This document shows, piece by piece, positions 46,889-60,176 of a stretch of DNA of 64,000 bases (within the stretch, counting starts at the first letter, position 1; every line of letters begins with the position of its first letter). Position numbers and translations under genes: made by a program. Below the pieces are notes generated by a model. It was not told where the DNA came from. It saw only the letters and a list, made by a program, of their open reading frames with translations, and did not search any database. Origin of the DNA: Sanderia malayensis (lineage: Eukaryota; Cnidaria; Scyphozoa; Semaeostomeae; Pelagiidae); contig RQOL01000699.1 in assembly GCA_013076295.1 (NCBI GenBank), positions 4,092,001-4,156,000 on the forward strand, given 5' to 3'.

Positions 46889-49800
46889 ATGGCGCACCAA
46901 AGCTTGAGCAAGTCGTGGTTCCACAAAAATCTTAGCAGAAAATGTGCAGAAGAGCTGCTTATGGAAACAAAAAGAGAAGGTGCGTTTTTGGTGCGGGAGA
47001 GTGAATCATTACCCGAGACCAGAGTATTGTGTGTTTTGTAAGTACATGTTATTTTGGTTAATTTTTTGCTTTGTTTACTTACAAAACTAGCGAGTCACTG
47101 CTCACCTCACTGCTATAATCCAGCAGCAGTATTCCTATTGTCTTTTGTACTGTCCATTTGCGTTTCAATTGCTCTACAGTTGCACTTTCTATTTGCTTAC
47201 CAGATTACCATTATGCTTACAAGGTATCATTCAAAAGTATCAACAATGCTTAATAATTGTCTTTTTATAGGATGCAAAATGAAGTACATCATTACAAAAT
47301 TATCCAAAGTATTGATGGAAATGTTTCACTGCAGGTAATACATTACTTGATTTCATAAAGTTTCTGCAATTTCTTGAATAAACTTCTGAGTGTGCTTATT
47401 TCCAAAAGCAAAGTTCTATGATCTATGGTAATGTCAATTAAATTGATCTATGCAGCTTAACGTTGACATTGGCAACTGAAATCAATGTTAATTTGTGCAA
47501 CCTATTATTTATTCAGACTTTACAGGGTGTTGAGCAGCACTTTTTCGAATCAATGGAGCACTTGATCAGTTACTATAAGGCATCAAGAGATCCAAGAGAG
47601 TTTAAGATACCATTAACAGAACCTGTGCCAGCAGAAGGAAGCCTCGCAGATGATGGAAATGATCCAGATTCGGGTGAGTATAACACAGATGTTGAATGTC
47701 AAAATTAGCAGTGCATTAAGTCATTGAATAGTCCCCCCTTTGGATAAGCTCCAGCTGAAAGTTCATTTTTGGAAGTAGGTTCCTGGGGCTTATTCACGAA
47801 TTTATGGTGCTTGTAGAATACATCAGGACCGATTTTTTAAGTTTATTTTTTAAACAGATTTTGAGGACGATATGGATGGAGAAGAGAGTATTGGCAAGTT
47901 TTTTATGCTTCAAATGGAAGCCACCATGTCAAAGATGTAAGTAAATAGACTATTTCTCAATTTTGTCTGTAATCAGAGGAACATTCACATTCGCTTCTTT
48001 GTTGCTGTTGATTTAAAGTTTGACTTTGTATCAAGTGTATGTTTGACTTTTCAAGGCAAGATCCACAATTTCATGAACTTCTCAATGGATATATAAAAAA
48101 TGGTCTGCCAAGGGATTTAAAAAAGATAGAGAATGGTGCAACAAGTCCTCCATTTTTACAGAAGATGCTAGCAACTGCAGCTGGAGATCTTTACAAGTAA
48201 ATTTTTTGGTTGCCTTCTCAGTCTATCGAATCCAAACTACATATTTCATTTGATAATGATTGAATTGACGTTGATTCATTTCTATTTGTCTAAGGTCTTT
48301 GGCGTTGTTTGAAAAGAGACTTGGATATCTGAAAGATTTATTTGATGTTGGTGAGAATGAATCTTCACAAGTGAGAACAAATTTGTTATTTCATTATTAA
48401 TCTTTGAATAACTTCATCTTCTATTTCATCAATGTTTACTGCACATTATTATTAATCACTACTTCTTTGAAAAATGTTGCATGTATTTTCGATAATTTTC
48501 TAATTCAGGCAGTATCTCCTCAAAGGCGAAAATTTTCGCTGCTTGAATCAAAAGTAAGCTACCAAAATTTTCATTGAATTTTGACAGGTATTTCTCGATA
48601 AGGGAAATCAATTTTTCAGTAAAATAAGCTCTTTTAATCTCAGGGCATGCAGCAATACACTGGTGATTTCGAAAGCACTTTCAATCTACTTGAAAGCTGC
48701 AAAACCCAAATGTTAAGTCTGGAAAGAAAGGTTTGTTTATCATAAACATTTACTCTGATGCTTTTTTGATTTTTTTTTCATCTGCAAAGGCATGTGAATT
48801 GTCTTTTTCTTTCCTTGAGTTGAAAATGTTTTATCTCCTCAAAGTCATGTCGAATTTTGAAAGAATACAGTAGCAATTCCAAACAAGACATGTCAAGTCC
48901 TGAAGAGACATATGAAGTTCTTCCATCAACACGAGGAATGTCCGTCACACACTCAAGATATAAGCATGGAATATGTCAGTTCTTTCAGGTATATCTCCTA
49001 GCTCTTGGTTGTGTTTCCACAGTAGAATCTGAGAGTAGGAAGCTTCCAAGTTTTGCAAGCTAAGCATCTGGCCTTTTCATTGTACAATGTAATCTCAGTT
49101 TGGTGAGGCAAATAAAGTAAATAAAGTATGAAATAAAGTATTTCAGTCTGCGTTAAGGCTGGTTATAATGGGTGTTACTTGTATTGAAAACTAAATTATC
49201 TTATGTAATTCGACCATTTACTGTTTATTTTTTATAGGTTTCCAAAGGAAATCGAAAAAACAAGATCTTTTTATCAGTGAACATGAAAGACGGTTTGTTG
49301 ATATTTGTTTCTGGTTTTTTATTAACCGGATTGGTAAAATATTTTTTGCTGTATAATTAGTTCTGTCATGCTTTTATTGTTTAGGAAAAGTCTCATTTCT
49401 CAAATCACCAGATGAACCAGAAGACATGGCCAATACTTTTGCATTAATGAGAAGTAAGTACGATTCAGAGTTTTTCAAAACATTTTTATTTTCGTTATTG
49501 CAACGATTATATGATTGGACGGAAAATTCCACATTATCTTTGCAGTCAATCAACTTTTGAAGGATAAAGCATCGAAAACAAACCTTGGTATCACAGTGGA
49601 TAAGAAAACTACAACTTATTCATTTGAGGATTTCAAGGTAATTCCTGCATTTGAGCTACTGCACTGCACTGAGTAGATCATAGGTTCAAGTCTAATGAAT
49701 ATTGGACTTGAGCCTATGATCTACTTTGTGCCGAATTTGAAATAGAGATATGCCCTTCCTTTTATTGTTTGGTATTATGATGGTTAGTTTTGATTTTGAT

Positions 49801-52800
49801 TTGATTTTATTGCTTTTTTCAGTCTCGCGAGTTGTTTTGTCAACTGATCGAGCACATGAAGGAGGTACCATCCGGAAAAACCGGAACGGAATCAAATCAA
49901 TTATCTGTTTTCGTTGGCACCTGGAACATGGGTGAGAAAGGAATACCTTCACTACATTCTTCATTCATTCCAGTTTATGTTTTCCACACTGCATCATTCC
50001 ACGCCAAATCACACAGTTTTTGCTTGCTTAATTGCTCAATAGTATGCTTCAATGTTGACTCTTTAATTTGGAACATGTTTCTTGCGATTTCTTGCAGCTA
50101 ATGCTCAACCTCCTGAGGACATAAGCTCGTGGCTCAAGTGTCTTGGAGGTGGAAAATTAAAAGATTTTGATCCCGATAACCCATACGATATTGTTGCCTT
50201 AGGAACACAGGTATGCCCATACTAATTTAGCTTGTTGCCTCTTGTTTCATAGAAAGTTCTCCATTGGTTTTCGTGCGAATCCAGAATGGAAGCTTTTGTG
50301 TTTACTATCTTGTTAGTTCAACTCTGGTGGCGAAGTGGTAAGCACTTGTGCTTGTCACCCACAGGAGTCGTGGTTCGATTCCATGCACGGTACCAGAGTT
50401 GAGTTGGAAGGTCAAACGAGGCCCGGTACGCCGAGGATCTACAAGAGAATGTAGATCCCCGGCGTACCGGGACTTTTCGTCTTTCCGTCCAGAACGATTT
50501 TCCAGCAGAAACGCCGAAAAACCATTAACCGGTCGTACTCAACTACTAACTCTGTTGGCACACCGGGGTGACGAGCGCCAACAGTGCCGGTCTGTTCATA
50601 TATATCCAGTGACATCTGCCTGGACACTCGCCACCGATAAATATAGATACGTCAAAATATTTATCTGGAATTGTGTGCAATGACTTTCTAATTGTGGGTA
50701 TGAGTCAATACGCATGCGCATTTATGTTCATCCGTTTTCAATTTTCCTAGGAATCTGGCTTACATGAAAAAGAATGGGTCAATAAAATCAAAGAAACACT
50801 CAAAAAAATTTTCAGTATCGAATATAAAATGGTGAATTTCATTACTCTATTTATTACTATATACTATTATTTTTATTTATTTAACCCTCCAGATATGCTG
50901 CCTTGTTCTTGCTTTTATTTTAATGCATATTTTTAAAGTTAATGTCTTTATTTTTTTGTCGTTTTTATTCTAATTTATCTCACCCAGATTGCCAAGTGGT
51001 CTCTATGGGACATTCGTCTTGTTATTTTCGTTCGGCCATTGCACATCAGTAAGATTAATTATCTTAAACAGTCTGTTGTCAAAACTGGAATTGCAAACAC
51101 CTTAGGTAAGCATATTTATAACCACTGTCACTTTAACACTTTCCGCATTATTTATTCGATATTCGTCTTTATAAATCCACTTTTTTCTGTATAGAGGTAG
51201 TTAACCATGATTAACCGGGATTATATATAAAAAATAACATCTAATCTATATTTGTTTCTTTGTTCTTCAAAGATTGACGACAGTGCTCAATAAAAGAGTT
51301 TTTCTTTGTTTATTTACTAACATCTAATCTATAACTTTTTCTCTTTTTCAGGGAATAAAGGTGCTGTTGGAATCTCGTTCGTTCTTGGAAAGACTTCGTT
51401 TTGTTTCGTAAATTGCCATCTGTCTGCTAGAACTGCAAGAATTGCAAGGTGCGTTTACTGTAGGGTGAAACTTGATTTTAAGTCAGTCGCAATAAAAATA
51501 GCATCAATATAGCAAGTGAAGTTCTTCTATTTTCTCTATGTAATTATAATTATGATGTAATTATTATGATTATATTATCATATAAGCTATTATATTATTA
51601 TAATCATTTTTATTATTTTTGCTTTCGTAGTAGTTATTGCATTTCTTTTATTTTCAGACGAAACCAAAATTTTCACGATATTCTTCGTGGACTTAATCTT
51701 GGTCAAGACAACGTTTTCGATATATCCTGCTATTTTCATCATTTATTCTGGTTTGGGGATCTCAACTACAGAATACACAACATACAAATCGAGGTAATAT
51801 GTAATAAACAAACAAACAATTTAATAGCTAATGATTCTCAGATAAATTTTAATTTGATGACTTTGTTTTGGTGACTACCGTTTCCTTTAAGACAAGTGCA
51901 ATTCTTCAATCGTTACCAAGCTAAATATTGCTACCCCAGATGCCGTGAAAGTTCTGTTAACCATGGGGTGCTTGTTTAATTGTCTATGTTCCTGATAGAG
52001 GGTATAATGAAATTTTCAAATAAACTTCGGATGAAAAATGTTAAAAAATCGTCACTATAAAATGTTACGAAAATATTAAAAATAAACATGGAAGTTTTTA
52101 TTCAGAATCTCGTTTTGAAGAGGAGTTTCACAGCGTAATTTCAAGATGCACCCTTTAAAAGTTGTTCTCATGCTCGTATTTTGAAATAAATGCATCTCTG
52201 CTCAGGACGTGATTAAGAAAATATCGAAGAACGAACTTTCGAACTTGCAAGAGTATGATCAACTTGCAATGGAGAAGAGAAATGGAAATGCTTTTTTTGG
52301 ATTCGGTAAATTATATACTAAGTTAATTTCTTATACATTTATATTGCGAATTATATGGTATTTTAGAATAAATCTAATCTGTACTTTTTAATCACAGAGG
52401 AGGAAGTTGCCAAATTCCGTCCAACTTATCGATATAAAATTGGATGCAATAACAGCTACATTTGGTTAAAGCGGAAACCTGGAGCTGTGGTAGGTTTTGG
52501 GGCTTCATTTGCTAGGTTTTGGGAGCAATATTTAGCAAAGATGTTATATACAGTCAACTCTGTCTAATTCGAACACCCCAAGGAAGCGTGAAAATGTTCG
52601 AATTACAAAAAGTTCGAATTATAAAGGTTTATAAGGATTTGTTCATTAGTGATCCTTGAAGGGACAGAGAATTTCGTTCCAATTAGATAGAGTTCGAATT
52701 ACACGAGCTCGAACTATGCAGATTTGACTCTACAAAGATACCTGTATATATTGCAGCTGAGACATTTGCATGCATATTGATGGTAAACAGCTCTTAATTT

Positions 52801-55800
52801 CTCTCATGTTTAATTCTAATGTATAGCATCACATTTTTTGCAGGTTTTGACCAATTTACCGTCATGGTGTGACAGAGTTTTATGGAAGTCATTTCCAGAA
52901 ATGTTTATTACAAACACATCATATGGTACATATATCCATAATCCATATCATATACAATATGCGTGCTCCTTTGATATCAATAATGCATCACGGCTATTCA
53001 TATGCTTTATAATTCGTTGTCTTCATTTAATCTTCAGGTGCTACGGAAAATATCTGCACTAGTGACCATGCGCCAGTCTTTGCAACATTTGATGTTGGTG
53101 TAATTTCGCATACCTCATCTCCAGGTATAGGGAAGCTTTGCATAAACTCTACTGGTCCAATTTGACTTATTGCCAGTTTATCTACAACTGAATTTATTGT
53201 GAATTTATAACTTGATGAATTTTATTAATTCAAACAAATGGTTATTTTACAGCTTGTCACTCACTCAATCCTAATACAGAGCACGTCAAGATCGAATTTT
53301 TAGAAATAAAAGCAAAGGTAAAGATTTCTTATTAACTTATGTAATACACAATACAAGACAAATTACAATAATATGATATAATATAATATAATATGAAGTA
53401 TATTGATGCATATTGAACTATTTTTACCAATGTTTTTGTTATTTACCGATCTTTTTAGCTACGAACCAGCTGCAAGACGAAATTCATCGTTACATTTCAA
53501 TCAACATGCCTTGAGAGTATGTCAATCTCAACTATTTTTGATTTTGATATGTTTAATTCAGATAGAATCTATCTATCTGAACTAACCACCTTTTTTCTGA
53601 CTTTCCTACCAACCTTTTTGACTCATCTCTTTCTGATTGCCCATACATATTTTCAAGATGCAGTGGAGCCTTTATATAATGCACTCCTTAGATTGATGGT
53701 TTTGTCCGTTGTAGAGAATTATTCGTTGTCTCTTAGACAACGAATGTTTAAGAGACAAAGTATATTAGACAGAGACATCTCTTAGAGAGATGTCTTCTAA
53801 TAGACGCCTCTTAGAGACATCTCTAGATGTCCCTTAATAGACGCTGCACTGTATGCTCAAACAGCTCTCATTTATTGCAGAAACCGTCAACTCAAGACCC
53901 AACTCCATCGAAAATTGTAATTACGAAAACAAATCCGACACTGCATTGACTTTGTTCTATTCTTTTCCTTGCTGGCAAGAAACTGATCTACCAAAGGTAA
54001 TCACCTGATTCACATGTTTGATTGATCACCCGAATCATTGATTAATCATATCGTTGATCACCTGAATCATTGATTAATCATATCACTGAACCTGTTCGTG
54101 ATTCATTGTTTTGCATTTTCAAGCTTGTTCCTGCGCTATCTTATCAAGGATACTTAGAAGATCAGCATTTATTAATAGCTATTAAAGGAGACGATGGCCA
54201 CGAGTCGTACGGTAAGTATCTTTCACCCCGTTGTTTCTACTGTAATGCAATGGTTTTCAATGGAAGCAACTAACATTCACGGGGGTATCGCGAGAACGAA
54301 TTTGAGTCAGTGGAACCTGGGGTGGTGTGCGGCTGCAGTATAATAACATGAAGCATAGTGAGGTCCTTTTTTACTGAGTCCTCTTGCTTCGCAGGTGAAT
54401 GTGTTTTGTCTTTGAAAAGACTTTTGAGAAGCAGCACAGATGAATTTTCTGCATGCCTAACTCATCTTGGAGATGAAAGTGGTGAACTTAGGTAGCTAAT
54501 TATTACTCTTTCATCTGTTTACGTTAACGATAGTTTACATGAAACACCATCCACTTCTTATGCCGTCCATCTGTTTATATTTTGCAATTATTTATAATCT
54601 ACAATCATTTCTTATTTCTTGTTGATGTTTGTTGTTATTTGTTTTGTTTCAGAGGAAGAGCTAAAATCGATTTGCCAGTTAAACAAAGACGTCGTTCAGT
54701 AGTTCAAGCAGTCGCAGGTTTGTAAATTGCTTCCTGTTTCGTTGGAATTAACTTTACTTTATTTAGTTTAAATCCATGCAGGAAGCTATGCAAATATAAA
54801 TCGGTCTTTTATTCTAGATTTGAAAAGCATTAGAAGCAACGAAGAGGATTGTAAATAACTTTCAATTGTCAAACGATCTTTTCAATATTTATTAATAACT
54901 TTTTGTCAATGTTGTATAAGCTTGATCATGCTTTTAAATTGTTGTTTTTTTTCTAGCTGTTGATCCATTGACTGTTAATCTAAAGAGCGATCGCAGTATA
55001 AGAAGTAGGTGAAGTTTTGTTAATTTTACAACCCATTTCCTCTTTCTTTCCTTTCTCCCTTTCTTTCTCTCTTTCTTTCCTTCTTTCCTTCTTCCTCTCT
55101 TTTTTTCCTTCTTTCCTTCTTTCTCTCTTTCTTTCCTCCTTTCCTTCTTCCTCTCTTTTTTTCCTTCTTTCCTTCTTCCTCTCTTTCTTTCCTTCTTTTT
55201 TCTTCCCCTCTTTCTTTCCTTCTTTTTTTTCTTCCTTTCTTTCTTTCGTCTGTCCATCCATCCAGTACCCCATCCATTAATTTCCATATATTTCACGTTT
55301 CTAGACAGCATATATTCTAACAAGTGTGAAAATTACACACCTCAAAATTATGAGGTGGTTGGTGGATTCTCTGATAAAACTGACTTCGAATCAGGTACAT
55401 TACTTCAAAATGTAGAGGACGACCAAAAAAAGAAGCATGCTCGTAGTCGTCTACATTTTGAAATTTCTTTATGCAATTTGCTTCCCTTCTAGTATTTCTA
55501 TTGTATATTACTTCACAACTAACAATCTTAGATACTTATTTCACACTCACTACCAAGCCAACCTCTAAGCCAATTAGATACAAGGGTGAATTGAAATATT
55601 TCTCCGCTTTTATCCTCAGATGTGCCAGCTCTGCCTCCTAAGAAAAGATTAAGTCAATCATCCTCTAACCCCTTGTTACCGCCATCTTCACCTCGTGTTG
55701 AAACTACCTCAGGTAAATTTCAATACATTTTCTTGTAACTACTTGAATCATTTTTGCATTATGCAGCTTAATTGCATTTGATATTAATGTCTTGTCGTTT

Positions 55801-57881
55801 TTTAATAAATGTTTTCCTCTTTTATTTTAAGATGTTATTTGGCTTGGTGATCCTGAAATCAATGAAATGTGAGCTATTCTTCTCAATTCTCAATTGTATA
55901 ATGTTACTTAATAGTTTTTTCTTCCTTATATAGTCTTTTCGCACGTTTTTTTATAAGAAAGTGTTTTATAAGAAAGAAGTACTCAGCTCTTCAAAGAGTT
56001 AAGAATGTTCATGGGTTTTTAATACTTGAGAAAGTTGAAACAATGTAGACAGGCAAAATTTCAAGGAGAAATGTCGTGCAAACATGAAGTACTTAATGTT
56101 GTGATAATAATATAGTATCTACCAATAGTTGATGTTCAAATATTGTCTCTTAATAGACGCTCCACTGTATGCTCAAACAACTCTCTATTATTCATATCAC
56201 ATATCATCATTCAATGCGGATGCTCAGTAACATAAAATGCTTTAATTGTTTTTGCTAAGAAAGCCTTAATAAAGTCTTTGTACTATTGTTAGATCTCCAT
56301 CATAACTATTTATTATGTATCATTTTTTGTTTATTTTTTACCAGACCAAACAACGACAATGCAGTCAGGAAGGTAAGCTTTTATTAATTAGAATGATACC
56401 GAATAACGGCTAAGAGCTCACCATTTTCACGAAGTTTTGTTGTTTTTCCCTCCAGATCACAAAAGAGGTGCCACCACCCCCGCTCCCGCAAAGGGTATGG
56501 AAACTATGATTAATCTAATGTTGTAGCTATTAATACATATAATATATAATTGATTTTATAATGCGCCCATGTATATTACGCAATACTCTACAGCGCATAT
56601 AATTTATAGGATTAAGTCAAAATAACTACAGAATTGCAATGAGTTTCTAAAAATTACAGTATTTACATTGAAAAAGATGCTGAGAAATTAACTGCTTGCT
56701 TGAAAAAATGAGTTTTTACGGTCTTCTTGAAAATAGTTATGCCCTTAGGTTGTCTGATGTGGAGAGGCAAAGAGTGCTATGTATGAGGTGCAGCGTATTC
56801 AAATGCTGTGTTTCCAGAAGTCTCATTTCTAACCCTGTATTTCATGTGATCTGTGATGCATACGGCTGTTAAAAAGTTCAAATGAAAATATACTAAATAG
56901 CTAGTGGATGAGTTATTTTTTGGCTAATTTCAAAAATTTTGTTTCAGCAACATAGTGATATGACTTTCTCGGCAGTTTCTACAAGCGAAGAACGACCTAC
57001 CCCAAAGCCAAGAACGGCTAAGGTTAGTTACTTAACTCAACCATTGTCTTTACGAAGAACTCTCTTTTTTTTCAATTTTCTTTGATCATATCTACTTATT
57101 TTGTTTATTTCTTGTTTTATTTAATCATTGAAAAGATTTATAACTATATTTCATAATTTACAGGATATATAACTATATATTTAATCATTTGCAGGGCTGA
57201 AAACATTCATTCATAACTTCTTAATAACAACAGATGTAGTTTTTTCATCCATTGATTTGTTTATATTCCACAGTCGTTTAAGCAAAACTCTCCCCAGTCT
57301 ATTAAGCAGTGGTTGGAAATAATCAATTGCTCTCAATATTACGAAGCCCTTTGTGAGGCTGGTTGGGACGATCTTGGCTATCTGGATTTTGATGATAATG
57401 ACTTGCAAGAAGCTGGAATTTACATCGCAGAGCATAGGCAAACAGTAAGAATTAATTTATATTCTTATTATGTTCCTTATTTCTTGTCACTTATTATTTT
57501 TGTTATGTGTTGATAGATTGTGTTACACGTTTCTTTTTTATAAGAAACCACTTTATAAGAAACTTACTAGTAAAATTTGTGCCAAATTACAATAGATTCC
57601 TTTGTTCTATTGTTTTCCTTAGCAATAGAAAACAATAGAAAATTTAAGAAAATTTTACAAGTGGGGCTTGAGCTAGGTTTCTTATAAAATAAAAAACATG
57701 TAATGTTTTGAATCTTTTTAATTATGTTTTGTATCTTTTTTGGCAACTCCTTTTGTCTTTACATCTTTTTCATCTTTCTTTGTGCAAGTCTCCTTCATTT
57801 GCTTCGTTTTCTCCAACAAACATTTTACTTCCCTAGATCTTGAAATCAGCAAGACTACTCCGCAGACAAAAGACCAAATAG
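46889..57881 (+). CDS. INPPL1: SHIP-type SH2 inositol 5-phosphatase with SAM domain
   Basis: It removes the 5-phosphate of PI(3,4,5)P3 at the membrane, opposing PI3K signalling. The 38 exons give 1107 codons in frame: 46889-47037, 47271-47334, 47517-47673, 47858-47936, 48056-48196, 48294-48370, 48509-48553, 48644-48730, 48845-48988, 49238-49292, 49385-49453, 49545-49637, 49823-49931, 50098-50210, 50751-50831, 50988-51105, 51352-51448, 51658-51793, 52206-52305, 52398-52489, 52844-52925, 53038-53124, 53253-53317, 53459-53516, 53881-53996, 54124-54211, 54394-54491, 54653-54717, 54818-54850, 54957-55004, 55305-55394, 55620-55712, 55832-55868, 56345-56372, 56456-56494, 56948-57022, 57274-57444, 57837-57881. 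Domains: SH2 (WFHKNLSRKCAEELL, GAFLVRESES) near residues 8-95; 5-phosphatase about 414-715 with FVGTWNMG, FWFGDLNYR, PSWCDRVLWKS and TSDHAPVFATF; C2-like region to about 880; SH3-ligand stretches VPALPPKKRL and EVPPPPLPQR; SAM at the C-terminus (QSIKQWLEIINCSQYYEAL, GWDDLGYLDF). The SAM points to SHIP2 rather than SHIP1. No NPxY motif is seen. Confidence 0.96.
50318..50482 (+). mobile_element. tRNA-derived SINE with GC-rich hairpin
   Basis: CTCTGGT (about 50323) pairs with ACCAGAG (about 50393) as a 7-bp acceptor stem. Between them are an A box (TGGCGAAGTGG) and a B box (GGTTCGATTCC). A near-perfect 22-bp hairpin follows (CCCGGTACGCCGAGGATC ... GATCCCCGGCGTACCGGG). It sits in the SHIP intron 50211-50750. 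It is read as a SINE because the anticodon loop is too large for a working tRNA and extra sequence follows. Confidence 0.75.
52551..52733. mobile_element. MITE family D, best copy (SHIP intron)
   Basis: AGTCAACTCTGTCTAATTCG at the left and GAACTATGCAGATTTGACT at the right form imperfect inverted ends around about 183 bp. The core word TTCATTAGTGATCCTTGAAG is shared with 18960-19030. Confidence 0.85.
53660..53880. mobile_element. Inverted-repeat element, GCAGTGGAGCC ends (SHIP intron)
   Basis: GATGCAGTGGAGCCTTTATA at the left and TTAATAGACGCTGCACTGTA at the right enclose palindromes (GTTGTCTCTTAGACAAC; ACATCTCTTAGAGAGATGT). The right-end words TCTTAATAGACGCTCCACTG recur at 56148-56170. It resembles family E ends. 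Confidence 0.65.
55030..55255. repeat. Polypyrimidine (CTTT/CCTT)n microsatellite
   Basis: About 225 bp of almost pure pyrimidine on the plus strand, between SHIP exons 54957-55004 and 55305-55394, ending about 50 bp before the acceptor at 55304. The Lys/Arg/Glu-rich frames on the minus strand are its shadows. Confidence 0.95.
57530..57702. mobile_element. Short TIR element, TTATAAGAAACC type (SHIP last intron)
   Basis: It is n near-identical sequence and layout to 37153-37320, including the inner hairpin GTTCTATTGTTTTCCTTAGC/ACAATAGAAAACAATAG. It lies between the SAM exon and the terminal exon of SHIP. Confidence 0.88.
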
Positions 57882-58816
57882 CAGTAATAATAAAAGCAAC
57901 TGTTCTTTTGTAGATCCAATCGTAATTTGCAATTGTAAATTTTAATATTTTCTATCTATTTTATAGATACACTTCAGAATTTATTTTCTAAACTGTTCCA
58001 TGAAAGTATTTTCATATTTAGCTAAACATTTCCAATGAAGAAGTAGTGAGGCTTTAACAGATAGAGACCATTATTATATCAAGTTGTTCCCATACCAAAA
58101 TTTTATTATTTTTCTTTTGCTTAGCCACAAAGCCTGCACACGTTGATATGGTCATATCTTACGATATTTACCTCCTGGGGTATTATCTTGGATATTTTAT
58201 GTTTTTAGCCATAGTAATTTGCAAATGTCATGCTCTTAAAACGTCACGTGTATATAATTAACCACAAAGTGAATAGTTTTTCCTGTCTTAGGAAATATGC
58301 AATAATTAATCATTCTGTTGTCACTTTTTTATTGATCCTAGGATTCTCAAAGTGATGGATCTGGTTTTGTAGCTTTGTGTAGCTTAGCGTTTTTAAAAGC
58401 TTTCGTAAGAACCATGCTTTAGACCACAAAATCCTGAGAGCTTTCTCAGAGTGGCACGAAAAGCGTTAAACAAAAAAATTGATGCATTACTCTATTTGTT
58501 CAAATCTCCCATTCGATAACTAACATTATATTAATAAATGTTTTGCAGAAAGTTTGAGGCATGCATAAGGTTGCAAAACACAATGTCATTTCATGTTTGT
58601 TTTGCATTATGAATTCAGAGCTCCAGTTGTGGGGGGGGGGCTATAGATATTTGGGGGGGGGGTTGGATAAAATGACGTCTGTTCGCTTGCGGAATTTTGT
58701 CAATTTTCACTTTTCAACAACTCGTGTCCGAACTGAGCTGCTCTGCCCTTTCGCCTGCTGAAATTTTCAAACAACGTCGCAAACTTTTCCACGCCTAACA
58801 TTTTCAGAAAACAATA
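57882..58816. promoter_or_regulatory. SHIP 3' flank / USP1 5' flank
   Basis: 935 bp without a supported gene. It should hold the SHIP 3' UTR and the promoter of the first USP gene. Two runs of ten G's (about 58630 and 58652) are present. A short open frame at 58561-58761 has no support. Confidence 0.4.
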
Positions 58817-60176
58817 ATGGTTCGAAAGGTTTTAGTTGCCGTTGATGGTAGTGATAATGCAGAACGAGCATTCCAGTGTAAGTTGACTTATTTTTTTATC
58901 TTTTCACAGCTGAAATAGCCAATACTGCCACCAACAAACCCATGACCGCCTTGACGATTTAGGCCATCGTCCGCCCATCTCAAGGCATAATCTTTTTTAC
59001 TACCCAGATTGTATGTTTTTCAAACAAAATAGGAATGTATCTTCCAATAACGTTGTTTATAGGCCTTAAAACAAATTAATTTTGTTCTTTAGTAATGTTG
59101 TCAATATTGCTTTTTATAAAATGTCGAAAAGTCTAAGATTTCTCCAAACAAGGTCGCCATGACGTGACTCAGGAATTAGCCTGCTGGCCGACAGGACACA
59201 GTTTTCCCACTGTTCAAACATTTCACTTTTAAAGTATATTGTCATGCGTTTATACCACCACTGAAATAAATTATATTCTATTGAATTTATAGTTTATATG
59301 GACAATGTTTACCGAGAGGGTGATTTGCTCAATCTTGTCCACATTACCTCAACACCACACCTTCCAGCTTTTTCTTTTGAAAGTAAGTTTGCTTTATCAT
59401 TGGTTTCACGTTTGAATGATTCTCTTTAGATCAAATTGTTGTTAGAATTTGCTTGTTACATGTTACTACAGGGCTTGCTGTCTCATTTGTTCCTAGAGCC
59501 CATGAGTTTCCCCGTTGAAGAGTGGCAAGGGAAGCTGCAGAAACAAGTTATTGAAGCTCAAGAACTCGTTGGACAATTTGAGGCTCTTTGTGAAAGTAGA
59601 AAGGTTGGTATGGAAAACAGTTTTAAAATGCTAATGCAACAAAATTCTATAAAATCTATAGATTTGAAATCTATAGAAAAGTCTATAGATTTCAATACAA
59701 CATGGTAAAAATAAACTTTGCAGATTATATAGATATACTTTTTTGCAACTAACCTTCAAAGTAGGAGAAGTAGGCAAGTTTTACTTGTTCCTTAGCCTAG
59801 TAATAGTTATGGCAGCCTATTAATAGGAATGGTTGAAAGTTTTACCAGTTACAACTTTGCTTCTTGGAGTTGGGAACCCTTTAGCAGTCAGAATCTCTTA
59901 GAATGCCCTCAAAACTCTTTGGATGTATTAATTGTAGTAATATTTTTAATTGATTTTTTTATTTAATTCTTACAGATTGCAAAGAAGCCTCATATTGTAG
60001 CTGGATCACCGGGTGAGAAAATCTGTGAGATAGCTGAGAACGAGAAAGTTTCCTTCATCATAATTGGCTCAAGAGGATTGAATGCTTTACGTCGCACATT
60101 CACTGGCAGTGTTAGCGATTATGTCCTTCGTCATGCCGGTGTTCCAGTCACCATTGTTCCACCAAAGAAAAATTAA
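58817..60176 (+). CDS. Universal stress protein, copy 1
   Basis: A small cytosolic USP/UspA-fold protein of the ATP-binding type. Exons 58817-58877, 59293-59382, 59497-59603 and 59976-60176 give 152 codons. The start MVRKVLVAVDGSDNAERAF is the usual first strand plus ATP-binding Asp. The C-terminal nucleotide loop is IIGSRGLNALRRTFTGSVS, matching the G-2x-G-9x-G-(S/T) pattern, followed by DYVLRHAGVPVTIVP. The family is widespread in bacteria, plants and several invertebrate phyla, and is absent from vertebrates. The role is probably stress response; the specific function is unknown. A second copy follows 794 bp downstream with the same exon phases. Confidence 0.95.

Noticed and set aside
54934..55323. 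Lys/Arg/Glu-rich minus-strand ORFs
   Set aside because: They are translations of the polypyrimidine microsatellite in a SHIP intron.
58561..58761. 66-codon ORF with a G-run
   Set aside because: It is intergenic and low-complexity in the middle, with no similarity and no splice context.
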